Source of the DNA: Pandoraea terrae
GTDB lineage: Bacteria > Pseudomonadota > Gammaproteobacteria > Burkholderiales > Burkholderiaceae
Direction of reading: 5' to 3'
Length of the DNA: 64,000 bases
Assembly: GCF_902459695.1 (NCBI RefSeq)
Contig: NZ_CABPRZ010000010.1
Span: forward strand, 1 to 64,000
The translations under genes and the position numbers were made by a program. Positions 28,901-37,597 of the stretch are shown piece by piece (position 1 is the first letter of the stretch; each line of letters opens with the position of its first letter). The notes below the pieces were generated by a model that ran no database searches, was not told where the DNA came from, and worked only from the letters and a program-made list of their open reading frames with translations.

Positions 28901-29218
28901 CTATCCTCGGGCCGTTTGGCGGCGCATGGCGAACCGGCCGAGCAGCATACGCCAGTCAAACGTCGGGCGCGGCGTACGCTTGTGCGGCGCCGTCGGCTGC
29001 GACAGCCGAAAGCGTGCACCTTCGTTCCACGTGCCCAGCCACATCGTCTGGCCCGGTACGGTTTCGAAGGTGTCGCCGGCACGCAGCCAATGGTCGCCCG
29101 ATTCGCCTTCCACGGTGAGCCACAACAGCCCCTGCAACACCTGCAAGGATTGCGGCGCCGCGGTCTGCCATTTCACGGCCTGACGGCCATCCAGTTCGAA
29201 CATACGGATTTCACGCAT
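28901..29218 (-). CDS. DUF2917 protein
   Basis: 105 residues from ATG 29218, taken because GGAGAC lies just upstream; the frame is open 22 codons further but that part overlaps the promoter repeats. A compact beta-rich domain: VKWQTAAPQSLQVLQGLLWLTVEG and DHWLRAGDTFETVPGQTMWLG are typical of DUF2917. No signal or membrane segment. Divergent from a MocR-type regulator, with three direct repeats between them, so it is the probable target of that regulator. Function unknown. Confidence 0.8.
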   Translation of the reverse strand: MREIRMFELDGRQAVKWQTAAPQSLQVLQGLLWLTVEGESGDHWLRAGDTFETVPGQTMWLGTWNEGARFRLSQPTAPHKRTPRPTFDWRMLLGRFAMRRQTARG

Positions 29219-29258
29219 GACGGTCTCCAGTTGAGAAGACACTTTATCGAGAAATTCC

Positions 29259-29301
29259 GGTACAGTAACGGTACAGTTACTCAATTAGTTCTCGGTACAG
29301 T
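29259..29301. promoter_or_regulatory. Three GGTACAGT direct repeats (MocR-type operator)
   Basis: GGTACAGT at 29259-29266, 29270-29277 and 29294-29301 (minus strand CTGTACCG-like units). The first two start 11 bases apart, the third 24 bases further. Direct repeats on one face of the helix are the usual binding sites of MocR/PdxR regulators. They sit 41-83 bases upstream of the DUF2917 start and 140-180 before the MocR-type gene. Confidence 0.7.
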
Positions 29302-29441
29302 TCGGGATTGACAAGGATTTTGGGGAGCGTAGGCTTGCCAAACATTGCTGGCGCGTTGCGGACAGTCGGGTCGAATCGGCCAGACAACTGCCGTGCGGCA
29401 CCCGGCCAGCCGCCGGTTTTTTGAACTGCCCGAGACATCCG

Positions 29442-30887
29442 ATGCCGATGGACCGCCCCAATCTTTCCACGCTCGCCATCACGGCGGGCGCCGCGCTTGA
29501 CACCGCGCGCATGACCCTTGTCGATCAGCTTGTCCATTGGGCGAGCCTGCGTATCGAGGAGCGCGTCTTCCTGCCCGGCATGCGCATGCCGTCGATTCGT
29601 AATCTTGCGGAAGAGAAACGCGTGTCGCGGTTTTCCGTGGTGGAGGCCTACGAACGGCTGGTTGCCCTGGGTTTCCTCGAGGCGCGGCGCGGCTCCGGAT
29701 TTTATGTGCGCGAGCGCCCGGCGGTGCCGTCCCAGAACGCGGCGGCGCCGGCCCACAAGAGTCCCATCGACGTGGCCTGGCTGGTGCGCAGCATGCTGCA
29801 CGCGGTATCGCCCGAGCGCGGTCCGGGTATCGGCACATTGCCGCCATCGTGGCTCGATGGCGAGATGATCACGTCGGCCCTGCGCTCGATGAGCCGTCAA
29901 GCAGGGACGCATTTGCTGTCCAGCGGAAACCCGCAAGGCTTCCTGCCGCTGCGCAAGCAACTGCAGACGCAACTCGCCGAGCTCGAGATCGGCGCACGGC
30001 CGGAGCAGATCGTGTTGACCTCCGGCATCACGCAGGCCGTGGATTTCCTGTTGCGCCTGTATGTCCGCGACGGCGATACGGTGCTGGTCGGCGATCCCGC
30101 GTGGTTCGTGATGTTCGGCCGTATTGCATCGCAAGGCGCGAACACCATCGGCGTGCCTTACACGCCCGATGGCGTCGACATGCAGGCGCTCGAGCGCCTC
30201 GTGCAGACGCATCGTCCCAAGCTGTTGATTCTCAATTCGATCCTGCAGAATCCGACCGGCACGTCGATGACGGCGCCGCGCGCGTTCCAGATACTGCGCC
30301 TGGCCGAACAGTACGATTTTCTGGTGCTTGAAGACGACATTTATTGCGACCTGTGCCCGCCTCACCAGCCCGTGACGCGGCTTGCCAGCCTTGATCAGCT
30401 CAAACGCGTCATCTACATGGGAAGTTTCTCGAAAACGCTGGCGGCGAATCTGCGCGTGGCGTTCGTCGCCTGTTCGCCGGAGCTGGCGAAAACGTTCTGC
30501 GATCACAAGATGCTGAGCGGCTCGACGACGCCTGAGATCAATGAACGTATTGTCTACAAGGTGCTGACGGAAGGGCATTACCGCCGCCATGCCGACCGTT
30601 TGCGCGGGCGGCTCGATGAAGTCCGCGAGAAAACGGCGCGTACGCTCGAGCGCATCGGTTTGCGCATGTACAGCGAGCCGTCGGCGGGCATGTTCCTGTG
30701 GGCCGATACCGGGGTCGATACCAGTGCGCTGGCGGCGGCCGGTCACGAGGCGGGCTTCCTGTTTGCGCCGGGCGCGCTGTTTTCGCCGCGCCAGGCGCCG
30801 AGTACCTGGATGCGCATGAACATCGCCAATTCCAGCGATCCCGGTATGCTGACGTTTCTCGAGCGGCAGCTTCAGAAGGCGGCTTAG
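29442..30887 (+). CDS. MocR-type regulator (GntR helix-turn-helix fused to aminotransferase fold)
   Basis: 481 residues from ATG 29442 (an ATG two codons later is also possible). GntR-type winged helix at about 20-90 (MRMPSIRNLAEEKRVSRFSVVEAYERL), a linker, then a full fold-type I aminotransferase domain with the PLP lysine in MGSFSKTLAANLRVAF. Such regulators sense PLP or amino-PLP compounds and bind direct repeats, which are present just upstream. Divergent from the DUF2917 gene, its likely target. Confidence 0.9.
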   Translation: MPMDRPNLSTLAITAGAALDTARMTLVDQLVHWASLRIEERVFLPGMRMPSIRNLAEEKRVSRFSVVEAYERLVALGFLEARRGSGFYVRERPAVPSQNAAAPAHKSPIDVAWLVRSMLHAVSPERGPGIGTLPPSWLDGEMITSALRSMSRQAGTHLLSSGNPQGFLPLRKQLQTQLAELEIGARPEQIVLTSGITQAVDFLLRLYVRDGDTVLVGDPAWFVMFGRIASQGANTIGVPYTPDGVDMQALERLVQTHRPKLLILNSILQNPTGTSMTAPRAFQILRLAEQYDFLVLEDDIYCDLCPPHQPVTRLASLDQLKRVIYMGSFSKTLAANLRVAFVACSPELAKTFCDHKMLSGSTTPEINERIVYKVLTEGHYRRHADRLRGRLDEVREKTARTLERIGLRMYSEPSAGMFLWADTGVDTSALAAAGHEAGFLFAPGALFSPRQAPSTWMRMNIANSSDPGMLTFLERQLQKAA

Positions 30888-30942
30888 ACGCTAATATCGG
30901 CGTAAAGGGCCATAAAACCCGTCAAAATCACACCCTTGCGGC

Positions 30943-30970
30943 CTTGAAATGGCCGTATGCGTCCCTATTT
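30943..30970 (+). promoter_or_regulatory. Sigma-32 (RpoH) heat-shock promoter of htpG
   Basis: CTTGAAA (30943-30949), 13-base spacer, CCCTATTT (30963-30970); consensus is CTTGAAA-N11-16-CCCCATNT, so only one position differs. About 70 bases of leader would follow before the htpG GTG. Confidence 0.8.
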
Positions 30971-31047
30971 GTCATCCAGGGCCCGTCCGCGCTCGCGTGC
31001 GTCGCACCGGCTCCGTCATTAACGCAACCGATTGAGGATTCCCGACC

Positions 31048-32934
31048 GTGGCGCAAGAAACCATGAGCTTCCAGGCGGAAGTGAAGCAACTTCTGCAACT
31101 GATGATTCATTCGCTGTACAGCAACAAGGAAATTTTCCTGCGCGAGTTGATCTCCAACGCGTCGGACGCTGCGGACAAGCTGCGTTTCGAGGCGATCAAC
31201 AACGGCGCGCTGTACGAGAGCGACCCCGACCTGAAGATCCGGGTCGCCTTCGATCCGGCCGCCCGCACGGTCACGATCGAGGACAACGGCGTCGGCATGA
31301 GCCGTGAGGAAGCCATTGCCCATCTGGGCACCATCGCCAAGTCGGGCACGAAGGAATTTTTCTCGCGCCTGTCGGGCGACCAGCAGAAAGACGCCGCGCT
31401 CATCGGGCAGTTCGGTGTCGGTTTCTACTCCGGCTTTATCGTCGCCGATCAGATCACTGTCGAATCCCGCCGCGCCGGTTTGCCGGCGGGCGAAGGCGTG
31501 CGCTGGATCTCGCGCGGCGAGGGCGATTTCTCCGTGGAAACCATCGAGCGCGTCCGGCGCGGCACGTCGATCGTCCTGCATTTGCGCGAAGGCGAAGACG
31601 AACTCCTGTCGAGCTGGCGCCTGCAGGCCATCATCCGCAAATACTCGGACCATATCTCGCTGCCGATCGTGATGCGCGGCGAGACGTGGGATCAGGAAAA
31701 GCAGGCCATGGTGCCGGCCGAAGCGGAGGAGACCGTAAACCAGGCAAGCGCGCTCTGGACCCGCAGCAAGAGCGATATCACCGACGAGCAGTACACCACC
31801 TTCTATCAGCATATCGCTCATGATGGCCAGGCGCCGCTGGCGTGGACACATAATCGTGTCGAGGGCCGTAGCGAATACACGCAGTTGCTGTACGTGCCGG
31901 CACACGCGCCGTACGATCTTTGGGACCGCTCGCAACAGGGCGGACTGAAGCTGTACGTCAAGCGGGTGTTCATCATGGACGACGCTGATCAGTTGTTGCC
32001 GAACTACTTGCGTTTCGTGCGTGGCGTCGTCGATTCGGCAGACCTGCCGCTCAACGTCTCGCGTGAAATCCTGCAGGAGAGCCGCGACGTCAAGGCCATC
32101 CGCGAAGGCTGTGCGAAGCGCGTGCTTGGCCTGCTCGACGATCTGGCCGAGAACCAGCAGGACAAGTACACCCAGTTCTGGGCCGCATTCGGTCAGGTGC
32201 TCAAGGAAGGCGTGGGTGAAGACGCGCAGAATCGCGAACGTATCGCCAAACTGTTGCGCTTTACCAGCACGCACACCGACACGCCGGAGCAGAACGTGTC
32301 GCTGGCCGAATACGTCAGCCGCATGAAGGAAGGTCAGGACAAGATCTACTACGTCAGCTCGGAAAGCTGGCTGGCGGCGAGCCATAGCCCGCATCTTGAA
32401 GTGTTCCGCAAGAAGGGTATCGAGGTATTGCTGCTGACGGATCGCGTCGACGAATGGATGCTGTCCTATCTGCATGACTTCGATGGCAAGCCGCTCGTCA
32501 GCGTCGCGCGAGGCGATCTCGACCTCGGCGCGCTGGAAGACGCGCAGGAAAAGGAAGCACAGCAAAAGACGGGCGACGCGTTGAAGCCGTTGCTCGACAA
32601 GATGGGCGAGGTGTTGGCGGACAAGGCCAAGGAAGTCCGCGTGACGTTCCGTCTGACCGATTCGCCGTCCTGCCTCGTGTCCGACGAGCAGGACATGAGC
32701 GGCACATTGCAGCGTCTGATGAAGGCGGCCGGGCAAAAGATGCCAGAGTTCCGTCCGATTCTCGAGATCAATCCGGAGCACGCGCTGGTCAAGCGTCTGT
32801 CGGCGGACGACGCAGCATTTGCAGACTGGACCCATCTGCTGTTCGATCAGGCCATGCTGGCCGAGGGCGGCAGTCTGGACGACCCGGCGGCCTTCGTCAA
32901 GCGCACCAACGCGCTGCTCCTGGCCAAGGGATGA
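31048..32934 (+). CDS. htpG: Chaperone HtpG (bacterial Hsp90)
   Basis: Cytosolic ATP-dependent chaperone, 628 residues, normal length. N-terminal GHKL ATPase: [14 protein letters not shown], the DNGVGM loop and the lid motif [13 protein letters not shown]. Middle domain has the [16 protein letters not shown](I)LQ segment including the catalytic Arg loop; the C-terminal dimerisation domain follows. Start GTG 31048 gives the family N-terminus [12 protein letters not shown] heat-shock promoter is visible upstream. Confidence 0.97.
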   Translation: MAQETMSFQAEVKQLLQLMIHSLYSNKEIFLRELISNASDAADKLRFEAINNGALYESDPDLKIRVAFDPAARTVTIEDNGVGMSREEAIAHLGTIAKSGTKEFFSRLSGDQQKDAALIGQFGVGFYSGFIVADQITVESRRAGLPAGEGVRWISRGEGDFSVETIERVRRGTSIVLHLREGEDELLSSWRLQAIIRKYSDHISLPIVMRGETWDQEKQAMVPAEAEETVNQASALWTRSKSDITDEQYTTFYQHIAHDGQAPLAWTHNRVEGRSEYTQLLYVPAHAPYDLWDRSQQGGLKLYVKRVFIMDDADQLLPNYLRFVRGVVDSADLPLNVSREILQESRDVKAIREGCAKRVLGLLDDLAENQQDKYTQFWAAFGQVLKEGVGEDAQNRERIAKLLRFTSTHTDTPEQNVSLAEYVSRMKEGQDKIYYVSSESWLAASHSPHLEVFRKKGIEVLLLTDRVDEWMLSYLHDFDGKPLVSVARGDLDLGALEDAQEKEAQQKTGDALKPLLDKMGEVLADKAKEVRVTFRLTDSPSCLVSDEQDMSGTLQRLMKAAGQKMPEFRPILEINPEHALVKRLSADDAAFADWTHLLFDQAMLAEGGSLDDPAAFVKRTNALLLAKG

Positions 32935-33060
32935 CCGTCAGTGGGGCGGTCGGCCGGGTTCACCGGCCGTCCGGCGTGCGCCGCGTGATTCGGCAGTTCG
33001 GCCGTCCGTCCGTCCCTGCGGCGAACCGTCGCGCGGCATGCCTCAGACGCGGCGTATCCG

Positions 33061-33066
33061 TATAAT
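33061..33066 (+). promoter_or_regulatory. Perfect -10 box 8 bases before the ubiC ATG
   Basis: TATAAT at 33061-33066, with the ATG at 33075. Transcription starting 6-8 bases after it would give a leaderless or near-leaderless mRNA. No good -35 hexamer is seen at the expected place, and no Shine-Dalgarno precedes the ATG. Confidence 0.45.
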
Positions 33067-33074
33067 GCTTGCCC

Positions 33075-33680
33075 ATGACTTCCCGATTCGATGTCGCCGG
33101 CCACCGCTGGCAACGTAACCCGGCGCCTGCCCTGAGCCGTCACCAAAAGGACTGGCTCACGCGCGGCGGTTCGCTTACCCGGCATCTGAAGACACTTGGC
33201 CATGTCACGCTCGACGTGCTGGCCGAGCGTGTCGTGCCGGCCGATCCCGATCAGCATGCCTGCCTCGGCGTGCCGCCGCGTACGCCCCTGTGGGCGCGCG
33301 ACGTGCTGCAGTCCATTGACGGCGTGCCGATGGTCGTTGCGCACAGCGTGACCCCTTTGCGCTTCAGCCGCTCGACCTGGCAGGCCATGCGGCGTCTCAA
33401 GACCCGGCCGCTGGCCGATCTGCTCTACTTCGATCGCGCGGTCTCGCGTTCCATACTCGTGAGCCGGGCGCTCGCGCCGGCGCATCTGCTGCACCGCGCT
33501 GCGCGGCAGCAGGGGCACGACCCGCATCTGCGTGCGCGCTTATGGGCGCGCCGCTCGGTATTCCTGCGGCATGGCGCGCCACTGCTCGTGACCGAAGCAT
33601 TTCTGCCGCGTTTCTGGCGGCGGCTTGCGCAGGCCGATGGGGAAGCCACGCAAGCCCTGTCAACCCCGCAAACCGCGTAG
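33075..33680 (+). CDS. ubiC: Chorismate--pyruvate lyase
   Basis: 201 residues. Converts chorismate to 4-hydroxybenzoate, the first step of ubiquinone synthesis. Motifs of the family: WARDVLQSIDGVPMVVAHSV in the middle and LWARRSVFLRHGAPLLVTEAF towards the end, the latter with the conserved Arg and Glu of the active site. No ubiA neighbour in this window. Start ATG 33075; a TTG two codons upstream is less likely. Confidence 0.88.
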   Translation: MTSRFDVAGHRWQRNPAPALSRHQKDWLTRGGSLTRHLKTLGHVTLDVLAERVVPADPDQHACLGVPPRTPLWARDVLQSIDGVPMVVAHSVTPLRFSRSTWQAMRRLKTRPLADLLYFDRAVSRSILVSRALAPAHLLHRAARQQGHDPHLRARLWARRSVFLRHGAPLLVTEAFLPRFWRRLAQADGEATQALSTPQTA

Positions 33681-33693
33681 ACGGCGCAGTCGT

Positions 33694-34191
33694 GTGACGT
33701 TCAAACGCTGCTTTCCGCCTGTCGCCGACGCGCACACCCGCGTGCTGGTGCTCGGCAGCCTGCCGGGAGAAGCGTCGCTTGCGCAGCAGCAGTACTACGC
33801 GCATCCGCAGAACCGTTTCTGGCATTTGATCGGCGACGTGATCGGCGTCGGCGATCTGCCCACGCAGCCTTACGATATCCGGCTGCAGACACTGCTGGCG
33901 CACGGCGTCGGCCTTTGGGATGTCGTGGCGCAAGCGCGCCGCGATGGCAGTCTCGATAGCCGTATCCGCGAGCATGCGGGCAACGATCTCGTCGCGTTGA
34001 TCGAGTCGCTGCCCAATCTGGCCGCCGTCGCGTTCAACGGCGCTACGGCGGCACGCATCGGCATGAAAGCGCTTGGGCGTCATGCGGATTGCCATCCAGT
34101 CATTCACCTCCCGTCAAGCAGTCCGGCGTACACCCTGCCTTATGCGGAGAAACTGCGCGCGTGGCAGGCATTGGGCGTCTGGGTGGCCTAG
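33694..34191 (+). CDS. DNA-deoxyinosine (hypoxanthine-DNA) glycosylase, UDG superfamily
   Basis: 165 residues from GTG 33694. Removes deaminated adenine (hypoxanthine) from DNA; family 6 of the uracil-DNA glycosylase superfamily. Motif 1 is VLVLGSLPGEASL, followed by YYAHPQNRFWHLIGDV; motif 2 is the LPSSSPAYT segment near the C-terminus. The start is uncertain because no Shine-Dalgarno is obvious; 13 bases separate it from ubiC and the two may be cotranscribed. Confidence 0.85.
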   Translation: MTFKRCFPPVADAHTRVLVLGSLPGEASLAQQQYYAHPQNRFWHLIGDVIGVGDLPTQPYDIRLQTLLAHGVGLWDVVAQARRDGSLDSRIREHAGNDLVALIESLPNLAAVAFNGATAARIGMKALGRHADCHPVIHLPSSSPAYTLPYAEKLRAWQALGVWVA

Positions 34192-34265
34192 GGCCACCAT
34201 GACGCATTCCGGGCGCCAACGATAAGCGCTCGCCTCGGCGGCCGGGCCGATATGTCTGCGGCGGG

Positions 34266-34292
34266 TCAAGTTCGCGCCAAAACTGCCGATAA
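34266..34292 (+). promoter_or_regulatory. Sigma-28 (FliA) flagellar-class promoter of the chemoreceptor gene
   Basis: TCAAGTTC (34266-34273), exactly 11 bases, GCCGATAA (34285-34292). The consensus is TAAAGTTT-N11-GCCGATAA: the -10 half is perfect and the -35 half has 6 of 8. It lies 81 bases before the chemoreceptor ATG. Confidence 0.85.
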
Positions 34293-34372
34293 CAAGCAGG
34301 CAGTGTTTCCTGTATGTGATGGCCTTCACTCCAACGGCGAGTGAACCACGCGACTGACCTAGCGAGTAGAAC

Positions 34373-36184
34373 ATGTTGTCTTCCATCCGCGTCCGCATTC
34401 TCGTCTACAGCACCGCCATCGTTGTGGCCTGCCTGGCCATCATGGGTGCTGTCACCTACTTCATCGTCAAGTCCGACAACGAAAACACGCTCAGACAGAA
34501 CCTGAAATCCATCACCAACGGCCACGCGCTGGCCATCGACGAGTGGATCGCGTCCAAAGCCGGCATGGTGTCGGCAGCCACGAACGGCGTTCAGGTCGGC
34601 GATCCGCAGTTTGTGATCAAACAATTGCAAAAGACCGGGAATTTTCAGGTGACTACCCTTGGCCTGCCGGACAAGACCGCCTATACCTCCAGCGAGGCCG
34701 GACTGCCGCCAGGTTTCGATCCCACTGCGCGCCCGTGGTACAAGGAGGTCGTGCAGGCCGGCAAGCCCTTGGTGACCAAACCGTATGCCGACATCGTGAC
34801 CGGCAAGCCGATGGTGTCGTTCGCCGCGCCCGTGATGAAGAACGGCAGAATGGAGGGCGTGGTGTCCGCGGCGGTTTTTCTTGACGGCGTTCGGGACGTC
34901 GTTGCGTCCGTGCACCCCACCCCGGCGAGTCTCGCATTCGTTGTCAATCGTGACGGCCTGATGCTTGCGCATTCCGACGAGAAGTTGCTTCGCAAGCCGG
35001 CGACCGAGTGGTCTCCGGACCTGAAACCGGAAACCATCAACGCGCTGGCGGCCGGCGCGGAGCCCAAAACGTTCGAACTGGACGGTGCAGCGAAACTGCT
35101 GCAGGTGCAGCCCATTCGAGGCACGGACTGGAATCTTGTCGTCGCACTGGATATCGCCGACGCCACGGCCGGCATGCGCAGCGTCGTGCGAACGTCGGCG
35201 ATCGCGGTCGTGCTGGTGGCCCTGGTCGCTGCGCTCGCCATCGGCATGCTGACGGCAACCGCATTCCGCCGGCTCTCGACCGTTCGCGATGCCCTGGACG
35301 ACATCAGTTCCGGCAGTGGCGATCTCAGCCGGCGTCTCCCCGATGCCGGGGACGACGAGGTCGCGCAGATCGCAAAGTCCTTCAATACCTTCGTCGAAAA
35401 AATGGCGCTGACCTTGCGAGAGATCCGCACCTCCAGTGAGATGGTCAAGGTCGCGGCCGCCGAAATCGCCGCAGGGAATCTCGATCTGTCGAGTCGGACG
35501 GAACAAATGGCGTCCAGCCTGCAGGAGACGGCTGCGTCGATGGAGCAACTGGCCGGCGCGGTGCGGTCGTCGGCAGATGCGGCAAACGAGGCCGCCAAGC
35601 TGTCGTCCGAGGCGTCGCGCGTTGCCATCGAGGGCGGCGGGGCGGTTGCCAACGTCGTCTCGACCATGAATGGCATTGCCAACGCCTCCGAGAAGATTGC
35701 CGACATCATTGGCGTGATCGACGGTATCGCTTTCCAGACCAACATTCTTGCGTTGAACGCCGCGGTCGAAGCGGCGCGTGCGGGTGAGCAAGGGCGCGGC
35801 TTTGCCGTTGTCGCCAGCGAGGTACGAAGCCTGGCCCAGCGCAGTGCGACGGCGGCAAAGGAGATCAAGAACCTGATCGATGTTTCCGGCGAACAGGTGG
35901 GTGCGGGTGCCGGTCTGGTGCAAAGTGCCGGCGAGACAATGACCCAGGTGGTCGCGAACGTGGAGCGAGTCAACGGCGTCATCGCCGAAATCTCCAGCGC
36001 GACCGCTGAGCAGAGTTCGGGGGTTGAGCAAATCAATCAGGCGGTCGCGCAGATCGACCAGGTGACCCAACAGAATGCCGCGCTGGTCGAACAGTCCGCG
36101 GCGGCGGCCAACTCACTGCGCGACCATGCGTACAAACTGGCTGACGTCGTCGGGCAATTCAAGCTGGAGGCGGCGACTGCCTGA
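34373..36184 (+). CDS. Methyl-accepting chemotaxis protein with Cache sensor
   Basis: 603 residues. TM1 at about 7-30, a periplasmic Cache-type sensor (about 35-275; the [12 protein letters not shown] motif is typical of dCache), TM2 at about 280-302, HAMP (303-355) and the cytoplasmic signalling coiled coil. The hairpin tip [23 protein letters not shown] is the binding site for CheA/CheW. There is no C-terminal NWETF-type pentapeptide. A sigma-28 promoter upstream ties it to flagellar expression. Ligand unknown; the WYK motif suggests amino acids or organic acids. Confidence 0.93.
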   Translation: MLSSIRVRILVYSTAIVVACLAIMGAVTYFIVKSDNENTLRQNLKSITNGHALAIDEWIASKAGMVSAATNGVQVGDPQFVIKQLQKTGNFQVTTLGLPDKTAYTSSEAGLPPGFDPTARPWYKEVVQAGKPLVTKPYADIVTGKPMVSFAAPVMKNGRMEGVVSAAVFLDGVRDVVASVHPTPASLAFVVNRDGLMLAHSDEKLLRKPATEWSPDLKPETINALAAGAEPKTFELDGAAKLLQVQPIRGTDWNLVVALDIADATAGMRSVVRTSAIAVVLVALVAALAIGMLTATAFRRLSTVRDALDDISSGSGDLSRRLPDAGDDEVAQIAKSFNTFVEKMALTLREIRTSSEMVKVAAAEIAAGNLDLSSRTEQMASSLQETAASMEQLAGAVRSSADAANEAAKLSSEASRVAIEGGGAVANVVSTMNGIANASEKIADIIGVIDGIAFQTNILALNAAVEAARAGEQGRGFAVVASEVRSLAQRSATAAKEIKNLIDVSGEQVGAGAGLVQSAGETMTQVVANVERVNGVIAEISSATAEQSSGVEQINQAVAQIDQVTQQNAALVEQSAAAANSLRDHAYKLADVVGQFKLEAATA

Positions 36185-36232
36185 ATCTGCGCTTGACTTG
36201 CGCGGCGCAATGCTTCACCTTTACGTCTTCAG

Positions 36233-36270
36233 ACCTGCGTGGTATGTCACCCCGCAGGTTTTTTGTTTTT
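36233..36270 (+). terminator. Intrinsic terminator after the chemoreceptor gene
   Basis: ACCTGCG (36233-36239), 13-base loop, CGCAGGT (36253-36259), then TTTTTGTTTTTT. Rightward. Confidence 0.8.
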
Positions 36271-36321
36271 TGCGGAAGCGCTTTTCGCTCGCCGCTGATT
36301 TCGATTACTACTGCAGGCCGT

Positions 36322-37149
36322 ATGACCACTCTGATCAAACGCAAATCCATCGAAGCTGACGCGTTCGCGCGTGAGAGCCGTCCCCGCTACACGCCGCGTT
36401 ATGCGCCGGTGACCTTCTCCGAGCTCGGTGGCGTGCGCTATCTGCACTTCGGCACCGAGTGGGTGCAAGGCGCCATGCGTCTGTCGAAGCCGGACCGCAT
36501 CGAGCTGGAATATGCCCAGCAGATGATGGCGTGGCTGCTGTTCATGCGCGCCCCGAAGCAAGTGGTCCAGCTGGGTTTGGGCACGGGATCCCTGACGAAG
36601 TTTTGCCACCAGCAATTCAAGCGCACGCAAACCACGGCGGTCGAATTGAACCCGGCGGTTGTCGTGGCGGCGCGCAGCATGTTCCAGTTGCCGGACGACG
36701 ATCGCCGCCTGACGGTCATTGAAGGCGACGCATGGGATTTCGTCACGGACGCGTCGCGTCATGGCACGGCCGACGTGGTGCAGATCGATCTGTACGATGC
36801 CACCGCGCGCGGTCCGGTGCTCGACAGCCCGGCGTTCTACAAGGCGTGCCGTTCGCTCCTGACGGCGCCGGGCATGCTGACGATGAACCTCTTTGGCGAT
36901 CATGCCAGCTTTCCGAAGAACATCCGCCGCCTGAAGCAGGCGTTTGACGACCGCGTGCTTTTCTTCCCGGAAGTGCACGACGGCAACATCATCGTCCTGG
37001 CGTTCAACGGTCCGCAGCTGTCGGTCGAATGGAAGGATGTCGAGGCCCGCGCAAAAATCGTTGAAGCGGCTACCGGCCTGCCGGCCAAGCGTTGGGTCAA
37101 GCAGTTGCGTTCGGCCAATGGCGACGGCGGGACGACCCTGACGATCTGA
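36322..37149 (+). CDS. Spermidine synthase-like methyltransferase-fold protein
   Basis: 275 residues. Rossmann-fold protein related to polyamine aminopropyltransferases. The nucleotide-binding motif is VQLGLGTGSLTKF followed by the acidic strand end in TTAVELNPAVV; a later VVQIDLYDA replaces the catalytic D-x-x-D region of true spermidine synthases, so polyamine synthesis is doubtful. The C-terminal EVHDGNIIVLAF fits this 'spermidine synthase-like' group common in Burkholderiales. Single gene between two terminators. Confidence 0.75.
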   Translation: MTTLIKRKSIEADAFARESRPRYTPRYAPVTFSELGGVRYLHFGTEWVQGAMRLSKPDRIELEYAQQMMAWLLFMRAPKQVVQLGLGTGSLTKFCHQQFKRTQTTAVELNPAVVVAARSMFQLPDDDRRLTVIEGDAWDFVTDASRHGTADVVQIDLYDATARGPVLDSPAFYKACRSLLTAPGMLTMNLFGDHASFPKNIRRLKQAFDDRVLFFPEVHDGNIIVLAFNGPQLSVEWKDVEARAKIVEAATGLPAKRWVKQLRSANGDGGTTLTI

Positions 37150-37167
37150 CCTGCGCCGTCATCCAAC

Positions 37168-37200
37168 AAAAAAGCCAGCCCTCGTGAGGCTGGCTTTTTT
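37168..37200. terminator. Bidirectional intrinsic terminator
   Basis: A-run, GCCAGCC (37174-37180), loop CTCGTGA, GGCTGGC (37188-37194), TTTTTT. Symmetric, serving the convergent genes at 36322 and 37217. Confidence 0.88.
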
Positions 37201-37216
37201 ACGCGTGGCGCTTGTG

Positions 37217-37549
37217 TCAGGCGCGCGGCACAACACGAATTTCGAGCGGCGTGCTGCCGGCGACGATATCGAGCAAGCGGTCGATATTCGGGTGCGCGCC
37301 ACGGTTGGCGCGCGCGTCCGCGGTGTGCTCCCCGAACACCGCGAGCGCATGCTCTGCGGCATTCACATCGAGCGTGCCGAATTGCTGTTGCACGTAGGTG
37401 TACACGGCCAGCGAGCCTTGCTTGCCTGGCTTGTTCTCGATGGAGGCCACGACCGCGCCCGCAGCGTCGACCAGATCGATGCGCTCGATCGCCTCAATGG
37501 ACGGCAATTGTGCGAGATTTTCCTTGAAGGATGTGCTGACTTGAATCAC
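37217..37549 (-). CDS. DUF2322 family protein
   Basis: 110 residues, soluble, no signal. The FKENLAQLPSIEAIERIDLVDA start, VVASIENKPGKQGSLAVY and the EHTADARANRGAHPNIDRLL segment are the DUF2322 pattern. Function unknown. ATG 37549 follows GGATAT/GGAG-like sequence weakly. 48 bases downstream of benE on the same strand, possibly readthrough from it. Confidence 0.82.
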   Translation of the reverse strand: MIQVSTSFKENLAQLPSIEAIERIDLVDAAGAVVASIENKPGKQGSLAVYTYVQQQFGTLDVNAAEHALAVFGEHTADARANRGAHPNIDRLLDIVAGSTPLEIRVVPRA

Positions 37550-37597
37550 GTTGAGACTCCGGATATCCGTTAAATGCGTGGCCGCGATTTTACCGCT

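Noticed and set aside
32940-32985. GGCCGG/CCGGCC hairpin after htpG
   Set aside because: Stable in principle but without a T run and common by chance in this composition; not listed as a terminator.
34100-36070. 656-codon open frame antisense to the chemoreceptor gene
   Set aside because: It mirrors the real gene in a GC-rich genome, has no ribosome site and shows no recognisable domain; the same applies to long antisense frames over glnS, uup, parC, htpG, iscS and lysS.
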